This document shows positions 35,419 to 41,098 of a stretch of 41,098 nt of DNA, piece after piece. Source of the stretch: Lachnospiraceae bacterium (GTDB taxonomy: Bacteria; Bacillota; Clostridia; Lachnospirales; Lachnospiraceae); NCBI GenBank assembly GCA_024683155.1, contig JAIKYN010000102.1, forward strand, positions 1 through 41,098, given 5' to 3'. The position numbers and the translations under genes were made by a program. The notes beneath the pieces were generated by a model, which saw nothing but the letters and a program-made list of their open reading frames with translations, had not been told where the DNA came from and did not search any database. The stretch's first letter is position 1, and each line of letters starts with the position of its first letter.

Positions 35419-35443
35419 CTGAACGATTATCTGCCTTCTGTTA

Positions 35444-37576
35444 TTACATTTCTACCGTAAGGGCTGCCACCTGCTTACCGGTCAGTTTTGCACTACGGGT
35501 ATCCGGCTGTTGATCGCCTACATAAACCGTAGCCTTACCAGTAGCATACTGGAATTCGCCCGCTTCGTCAAAGAGTCCGAAAGCTTCCTTCTTAAGGGCA
35601 ATGGTCACTTCCTTCTCTTCACCGGCTTTCAGGGAAACTTTGGCGATTCCCTTAAGCTGTGCATTGGGTGTACCGTCCTGCTCAATCTTCACATAAGCCT
35701 GCAGGGTATCTACACCATCCATCTTACCGGTGTTGGCCACCCTGGCGGTTACCGTGATGCCCTCCTCCGTTAAGGAAGCGGAAGAAGCCTTCACATCGCG
35801 GATCTCAAAGCTTGTATAGGAAAGTCCGTATCCAAAGGGATACAGAGCTTCATTTTGCATATAACGATAGGTTCTGCCCTTCATGGAATAATCCGTAAAC
35901 TCCGGTAATTCCTCGGAGGTACGATAGAAGGTAACCGGCAGCTTGCCTTCCGGATTGGCATCGCCAAAGAGCAGTCTTGCAAAGGCTCTGCCGCCCTGGG
36001 CACCGGGATACCAGCACTGCATGATGGCTGAAGCATGTTCGTCTGCATAGGGTACTGCCAGCGCACTACCGGATAATAAGGCCAGGATCACAGGTTTTCC
36101 GCTTGCCACTGCGATCTTAAGTACTTCCTCCTGCTCACCGGGAAGGTTCAGATTGGGCTTGTCGCCGCTGCCGAACTCATTGCCTGCATCTCCTTCTTCT
36201 CCTTCCAGATCTGCATCCAGACCCAGGCAAACGATGACCACATCACTGACTTCGCAGACGCCTTTCACTTCGGAAAGTCGATCGCTGCCCTTGCTCAGGC
36301 CGCTGATCCGGTCCTTGTACATGTGGCAGCCTTCGGATGTAAATACCCGAACATCCTCTCCCACATATTCCTGAACGCCTTCCGCAATGGTAAAATACCG
36401 GGAAGCCGTTCCTTCGTAGTTACCCACCAGAGCCTTCCGGCTGTTGGTATTGGGACCCACGATACCGATAGACTTATATTTACCCTTCTCCAACGGAAGG
36501 ATTCCGTCATTCTTAAGCAGCACCATACATTTCTCTGCAACTTCCAGATTAAAATGCTGGTTCTCGTATGTATCCACCTGGGTATAATCCAGTGCATCGT
36601 AAGGATTCTCGCCCTTCTCGTCAAAGACACCCAGCTTCATACGGGTGGTGTAAAGATTGGTCAGTGCTTCATCCAGACGTTCTACGGATACTCTGCCTTC
36701 TTCTATGGCTTTCTTCATCAGCACAAACAGATCGCCGCAGTTGATATCGCAGCCGTTGTTCATGGCCATACTGATGGATTCGATCTCGTTGGCGGTTACC
36801 ATGTGTCCCGTATGGAAGTCCTTGATGGCCCAGCAGTCGGAAACGACATGGCCTTCAAAGCCCCATTCCTCCCGAAGGATGTCCTTAAGAAGTGTTTTGG
36901 AACCACAGCAGGGCTCTCCGTTGGTACGGTTATATGCGCCCATGACCGCTTCCACCTTGGCTTCCTGTACCAGTGCTTTAAAGGCAGGAAGATAGGTTTC
37001 TCTCATATCCTGTTTGCTGGCTTTCGCATCAAAGCTGTGACGGATCCCTTCCGGTCCGGAATGTACCGCAAAATGCTTAGCACAGGCTGCCAGCTTCATA
37101 TAACGGGCATCATGTCCCTGAAGACCCATAACAAATCTTACGCCCAGGCGGGATGTAAGATAGGGATCTTCACCCAGGGTCTCCTGTCCGCGGCCCCAGC
37201 GGGGATCACGGAAGATATTGATGTTGGGAGACCAGAAGGTCAGCCCCTTGTAAATGTCTCTGTCCTCATATTTGGACTGCATGTTGTACTTTGCGCGGCC
37301 CTCGGTGGAGATGGTATCTGCGATCTTCTCCATCAGATCCTCGTCAAAAGTAGCTGCCAGACCTACTGCCTGAGGAAATACGGTTGCAACGCCGGCACGA
37401 CCAACCCCATGGAGCGCCTCGTTCCACCAATCATAGGCAGGTATGCCCAGACGTTCAATGGCAGGCGAATGGTTCACCAGCTGGGATACCTTCTCGTCCA
37501 GTGTCATCTTCCCCACAAGCGCAGCAGCTCGCTGACGATACTGGCTCAGTATTTCCTTGTTTTCTGAAAATTCCAT
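35444..37576 (-). CDS. Glycoside hydrolase family 3 (probable beta-xylosidase)
   Basis: GH3 motifs: PAYDWWNEALHGVGRAGVATVFPQAVGLAATFDEDL, VVSDCWAIKDFHTGH (SDW-type nucleophile), C-terminal fibronectin-like domain. Confidence 0.95.
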   Translation of the reverse strand: MEFSENKEILSQYRQRAAALVGKMTLDEKVSQLVNHSPAIERLGIPAYDWWNEALHGVGRAGVATVFPQAVGLAATFDEDLMEKIADTISTEGRAKYNMQSKYEDRDIYKGLTFWSPNINIFRDPRWGRGQETLGEDPYLTSRLGVRFVMGLQGHDARYMKLAACAKHFAVHSGPEGIRHSFDAKASKQDMRETYLPAFKALVQEAKVEAVMGAYNRTNGEPCCGSKTLLKDILREEWGFEGHVVSDCWAIKDFHTGHMVTANEIESISMAMNNGCDINCGDLFVLMKKAIEEGRVSVERLDEALTNLYTTRMKLGVFDEKGENPYDALDYTQVDTYENQHFNLEVAEKCMVLLKNDGILPLEKGKYKSIGIVGPNTNSRKALVGNYEGTASRYFTIAEGVQEYVGEDVRVFTSEGCHMYKDRISGLSKGSDRLSEVKGVCEVSDVVIVCLGLDADLEGEEGDAGNEFGSGDKPNLNLPGEQEEVLKIAVASGKPVILALLSGSALAVPYADEHASAIMQCWYPGAQGGRAFARLLFGDANPEGKLPVTFYRTSEELPEFTDYSMKGRTYRYMQNEALYPFGYGLSYTSFEIRDVKASSASLTEEGITVTARVANTGKMDGVDTLQAYVKIEQDGTPNAQLKGIAKVSLKAGEEKEVTIALKKEAFGLFDEAGEFQYATGKATVYVGDQQPDTRSAKLTGKQVAALTVEM

Positions 37577-37640
37577 ACGTTAACCCCTTTTCCCTCTTGC
37601 GTTGTGTAACAATAACAACATTTTTCTACGCTTAGTATGA

Positions 37641-37646
37641 ATTATA
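37641..37646 (-). promoter_or_regulatory. Possible -10 box for the GH3 gene
   Basis: Minus strand TATAAT in the divergent GH3/AraC intergenic region; -35 is weak. Confidence 0.4.
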
Positions 37647-37702
37647 TGTAATATTTCCTATAGAAACTTTTTATTCCTTGCGTATTTTTGTTCATTTTTT
37701 GC

Positions 37703-37708
37703 TATTAT
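37703..37708 (+). promoter_or_regulatory. Possible extended -10 promoter for the AraC gene
   Basis: TGCTATTAT in the intergenic region; no well-spaced consensus -35. Confidence 0.45.
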
Positions 37709-37770
37709 AGAAAAGGAGGGGAACCCTGCAACAATGTGTAGCGAATACTTGAGAAAATGAGGATTTGTCT

Positions 37771-38640
37771 ATGATACCCCAGTTGGAAGGCACAAGAGAA
37801 ACCATAAAATACGATCTGGTGAAAGGGATCCGGTTATACCGTAACCGGGAGGTGGAAGATTACCCTCTCCACTGGCATACCGCCCTGGAGATCATCGCTC
37901 CCATAGAAAGTGGCTATACCGCCATAATTGATAATCAGGTGATCGACTTCTTCCCCGGAGATATTCTCTTTATCCCGCCGGGGACCCTGCATCAGCTGAA
38001 AGCTCCCGCTACGGGCAGCCGCATCATCCTTCTGGCAGATTATTCCCTCATCGGCAATATTCCCGGGGTTGATTCCCTGTTTGCCGCGGTGAATTCCTCT
38101 ACCCTGATCCGCAAGGCGGACAATCCGGAACTGGCGGATTATCTGAGCAAGCAGATCAACCATCTGTTTGAAGAATATGTAAATCACGACTCCTTCTGTG
38201 CAGCCCTGATCTATTCGGATCTCATCCGTTTCCTGGTGGCCATCGGAAGGGCGCACTTAGATACCGAGAGCAAATTCCCGGAAGCCACCAATGCCAAGCG
38301 TCATGAGTACATTCAGCGCTTTATGACCATCTGCGAATATATGACCCAGCACTGCGCCGAAGACCTGTCCATGGATGATCTGGCCAATCTGGCCGGCTTT
38401 TCCAGATTCCATTTCTCCCGGTTATTCAAGCAGTTCACCGGACTCAGCTGTTACGAGTACTTAACAAAATGCCGGATCGATCTGGCAGAACGCCTTCTGA
38501 TCAATCCGGACTTATCGGTTACCGATGTGGCCATGCAGGCCGGTTTTAATTCACTGTCCACCTTCAACCGGATCTTCAAGACTGCCAAGAACTGCACCCC
38601 TACCGAATACAAGAAGATGAACAAAAATCATCATATGTGA
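37771..38640 (+). CDS. AraC family regulator with N-terminal cupin domain
   Basis: Cupin (YPLHWHTALEIIAPIESGYTAIIDNQVIDFFPGDILFIPPGTLHQL) plus AraC HTH (MDDLANLAGFSRFHFSRLFKQFTGLSCYEYLTKCRIDLAERLL). ATG at 37771 has GAGG at SD distance; the track uses TTG at 37765. Confidence 0.95.
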   Translation: MIPQLEGTRETIKYDLVKGIRLYRNREVEDYPLHWHTALEIIAPIESGYTAIIDNQVIDFFPGDILFIPPGTLHQLKAPATGSRIILLADYSLIGNIPGVDSLFAAVNSSTLIRKADNPELADYLSKQINHLFEEYVNHDSFCAALIYSDLIRFLVAIGRAHLDTESKFPEATNAKRHEYIQRFMTICEYMTQHCAEDLSMDDLANLAGFSRFHFSRLFKQFTGLSCYEYLTKCRIDLAERLLINPDLSVTDVAMQAGFNSLSTFNRIFKTAKNCTPTEYKKMNKNHHM

Positions 38641-38641
38641 T

Positions 38642-41098
38642 CTAGTGCTCAAAGCGGAAGCTGTGAAGATCAAACTGACAACCGGGCAGGAAAATGAACG
38701 TCACTTTCTGTTTGCCCGTAACCTTGTTCAGGATAAAGGTCTTCTCTTCCGCTTTTTCTGTGGGCTCAAATTCCGCGATCTGGCGGATCTCTTCTCCGGT
38801 TTCTGCGTTTAAGAACCGCAGATGTACCGTATTCTTACCGCCCTGTGCCCGTCCCAGGATGGTCACTTTGGTGGTTCCCGTTTCCCCGAAATCCATTTCA
38901 TCAAATTCCATGGAAACATTGTTGCCGATGCCGTAGATACCATCTTCCCGGCGTTCAAAGGTATCGCCGTAGAGAGCATCCGCTTCCAGGGCAGAAAGGC
39001 GCAGATAGGCTCTTTGCAGCTTCTCAAATACAAAGCCTTTGATGTGCATCTTATCAAACACTTCCAGGCTCAGGGTCTGAATTCCCCGAAGACGCGCGGG
39101 AAGTACATAGGTCTCTTCCTGATATACATTCCAGATAAAGGCTTTCTCATAGATTCCTTCCAGAAGGAGCTTTCCCCCTTCCGAAGGTTTCCCCTGATAA
39201 AAGCGGATCTTCTGAGGTTCGTTCCCCATGCTGAAAATGGGCAGAGTGATCCTGTCCGCCCCCACCGGGCCGAAATCCAGATTCTCGAAGGTCACCACCG
39301 TAGACTGCAATCTGGCCGTTGCGATCCCTTTCTCGTTGCCGCTGGTGATCTGTCCTTCTCCGCCCGTATACAGTGATCCGGACACGAAGGAATAGGGATC
39401 CAGCGTTGCTTTTCCAAAGCCCTGCACCGTAAATTCCAGCTGGGAAATGATGCGCACCTGATCCGTACCCGCTTTGGACATGACCCGCAGGTAGAATGCT
39501 CCGTCTCCCAGGGCACGCATGGTCACCCGGCTGCCTTCCGCCTCCAGAGACACCAGATTGGTCTCCACACCTTTGTCGTTCACCGCCCGGAAGATCAGCT
39601 CCCGGTCCTCCGCATCTTTCGGGAAAATGACAGCCTCTGCATGAAGTACCGGATGTTCTGCGGTAAAGCATCTTCCTTCCGGAGCGGAAAGCTCCACCTT
39701 ACGCACCGGGATCTCATAGGCCTTCCCGTTTCGAATGGCATAATCCTTACATTCATCGATATATTCCGTCTGCTCCGTGCAGCGATCATAATATTCCACC
39801 GGATTATTCTCTTCCACGGCGGACAGGAAATTCAAAACCTTGGGTTCCATGTTCCTGGAGGTTACCGTAACCACCACGATGCCGCAGTCGTTGCCGGCTT
39901 CCAGGATGGCCAGAAGTTTTCCGTTAAAGAGACGCTTACTGGTCCCCTTATAGCTGTCCGTATCGGTGCTGTCGCCGTTATCCAGTCCCACCAGTCTGGC
40001 AGGGCCATCTACAAATACGTGTACCCGGTTGGAGGCATTCTCCACCGGATGCTCATCCTCATCCAGTGCAGAGATCTCCAGGAAGATCAGATCCCCGGGA
40101 TGGTCAAACTTACCCTTGGAGGGTTTGACACAGATCTCGGCAGTATCCTTAAAGGAATGACGTACCTCCCGTGCCACTTCCCTGCCCTCTTCATCGGTGG
40201 CAATGGCCAGCAGTTCTCCCGGCTCATATTCCACTTGATAATCGGCGATGATATGGCTTCCTTCATTGACCTTATTGGTCAATTTCTGTTTTCCAAGGCT
40301 TTTCCCGTTTAAGAACAACTCCACGTAAGGAGCATTACTTACCACCCTTACATCAATGCTCTGACCCCTGTTAAAATCCCAATAAGGGAAGATGTGTACC
40401 ATAGGGGCAGACTTTGCGTCTGTCCAGGCAGCTTTCCATACATAGTAAGCATCCTTGGGAAACCCTGCCGTATCGATCTGGCCAAAGTAGGAATTCTTGG
40501 TGTGATAGGGAGTAGGTTCTCCGATATAGTCAAATCCGCTCCATAAGAACTGCCCCATGGAAAAGGGCATATCCCGGTCCTGGGTCACGCAGGCTTCGTA
40601 GCTTACGGCACTCCAGCTGGTGGTGCTGTTCCCCAGAGAAGAACACTGTCGGTCATCCTCCGCCAGGATATTGGAAGATAAAGGGAAATGATATACCCCT
40701 CTGCTATGAACAATGGAGCTGGTCTCACTTCCGTAGATCACCCAGTCCGGGTGCTCCCTGTGATGCTCCTGATATAAGCGCTCGCCGTAGTTATAACCGG
40801 CCAGCTTTAAAAGGTCTGCACAGCTTTGCGCACCTTCCCATTGCATATAATTGGAACCTATGGTTACCCCGGCGTTCTTCAGGGGATCATGTAATTCCAC
40901 CGCCTCTTTTAACTGTGCGGTGACTTCCCGTCCTCTTGCATCTGCGTGGGTATCATAGATCTCGTTACCGATGCTCCAGAAGATCACGCTGGGATGGTTA
41001 CGGTCCCTGCGGATCCAGGCAGCCACATCCTTCTCATACCACTGCGGGAAGAATCGGGCATAGTCATAGGTCGTCTTGGGGCGCTCCCACATATCGAA
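38642..41098 (-). CDS. Glycoside hydrolase family 2 (beta-galactosidase/beta-glucuronidase type), 5' end outside the window
   Basis: GH2 catalytic region RDRNHPSVIFWSIGNEIYD (acid/base Glu), DWVIYGSETSS (nucleophile Glu region), GQFLWSGFDYIGEPTPY. Confidence 0.95.
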   Translation of the reverse strand, partial: FDMWERPKTTYDYARFFPQWYEKDVAAWIRRDRNHPSVIFWSIGNEIYDTHADARGREVTAQLKEAVELHDPLKNAGVTIGSNYMQWEGAQSCADLLKLAGYNYGERLYQEHHREHPDWVIYGSETSSIVHSRGVYHFPLSSNILAEDDRQCSSLGNSTTSWSAVSYEACVTQDRDMPFSMGQFLWSGFDYIGEPTPYHTKNSYFGQIDTAGFPKDAYYVWKAAWTDAKSAPMVHIFPYWDFNRGQSIDVRVVSNAPYVELFLNGKSLGKQKLTNKVNEGSHIIADYQVEYEPGELLAIATDEEGREVAREVRHSFKDTAEICVKPSKGKFDHPGDLIFLEISALDEDEHPVENASNRVHVFVDGPARLVGLDNGDSTDTDSYKGTSKRLFNGKLLAILEAGNDCGIVVVTVTSRNMEPKVLNFLSAVEENNPVEYYDRCTEQTEYIDECKDYAIRNGKAYEIPVRKVELSAPEGRCFTAEHPVLHAEAVIFPKDAEDRELIFRAVNDKGVETNLVSLEAEGSRVTMRALGDGAFYLRVMSKAGTDQVRIISQLEFTVQGFGKATLDPYSFVSGSLYTGGEGQITSGNEKGIATARLQSTVVTFENLDFGPVGADRITLPIFSMGNEPQKIRFYQGKPSEGGKLLLEGIYEKAFIWNVYQEETYVLPARLRGIQTLSLEVFDKMHIKGFVFEKLQRAYLRLSALEADALYGDTFERREDGIYGIGNNVSMEFDEMDFGETGTTKVTILGRAQGGKNTVHLRFLNAETGEEIRQIAEFEPTEKAEEKTFILNKVTGKQKVTFIFLPGCQFDLHSFRFEH

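Noticed and set aside
36323-37567. 414-aa plus-strand ORF over GH3
   Set aside because: Long, but exactly antisense to a conserved GH3; composition and lack of RBS suggest a shadow.
37654-37666. TTTCCTATAGAAA near-palindrome between GH3 and AraC as an AraC operator
   Set aside because: Only 4-bp half-sites in AT-rich DNA; AraC proteins usually bind direct repeats; too weak.
39641-40312. 223-aa plus-strand ORF over GH2
   Set aside because: Antisense shadow of the GH2 coding sequence.

Overview
The window looks like Firmicutes/Clostridia DNA, most like Lachnospiraceae; this is inferred from gene families and style, not from a search. It has no RNA genes, CRISPR arrays or transposases that I can support. 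From left to right: (i) the 5' end of purL on the minus strand, a TetR regulator and a small unknown protein. (ii) A plus-strand three-gene cluster at 1574-7310: a large protein with a possible cNMP-binding-like N-terminus, a triple zinc-ribbon membrane protein with a 13-aa helical tandem repeat, and a membrane-anchored metallophosphoesterase with an SxNDx repeat tail. It has a strong promoter and terminator, and it is my best candidate for an undescribed system. (iii) A soluble [FeFe]-hydrogenase-like/MCP sensor fusion with an ECF-type S component. (iv) A minus-strand run: MATE, condensation-domain acyltransferase, DUF6320-like membrane protein, PAE-like hydrolase, GH36 alpha-galactosidase and a secreted beta-propeller. 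(v) A LacI-governed glycan operon at 18133-30285: acyltransferase-like protein, two permeases, solute-binding lipoprotein, 1242-aa surface protein with CBM9-like repeats and a DUF4832-type region, Gfo/Idh oxidoreductase, nucleotidyltransferase and NahK-like kinase. Its divergent promoter region carries five similar operator-like sites. (vi) A zinc-ribbon membrane protein next to a decayed histidine-phosphatase gene. (vii) A xylan-type cluster: GH67, GH3, AraC and a partial GH2. All family calls come from reading translated motifs; no database search was run.
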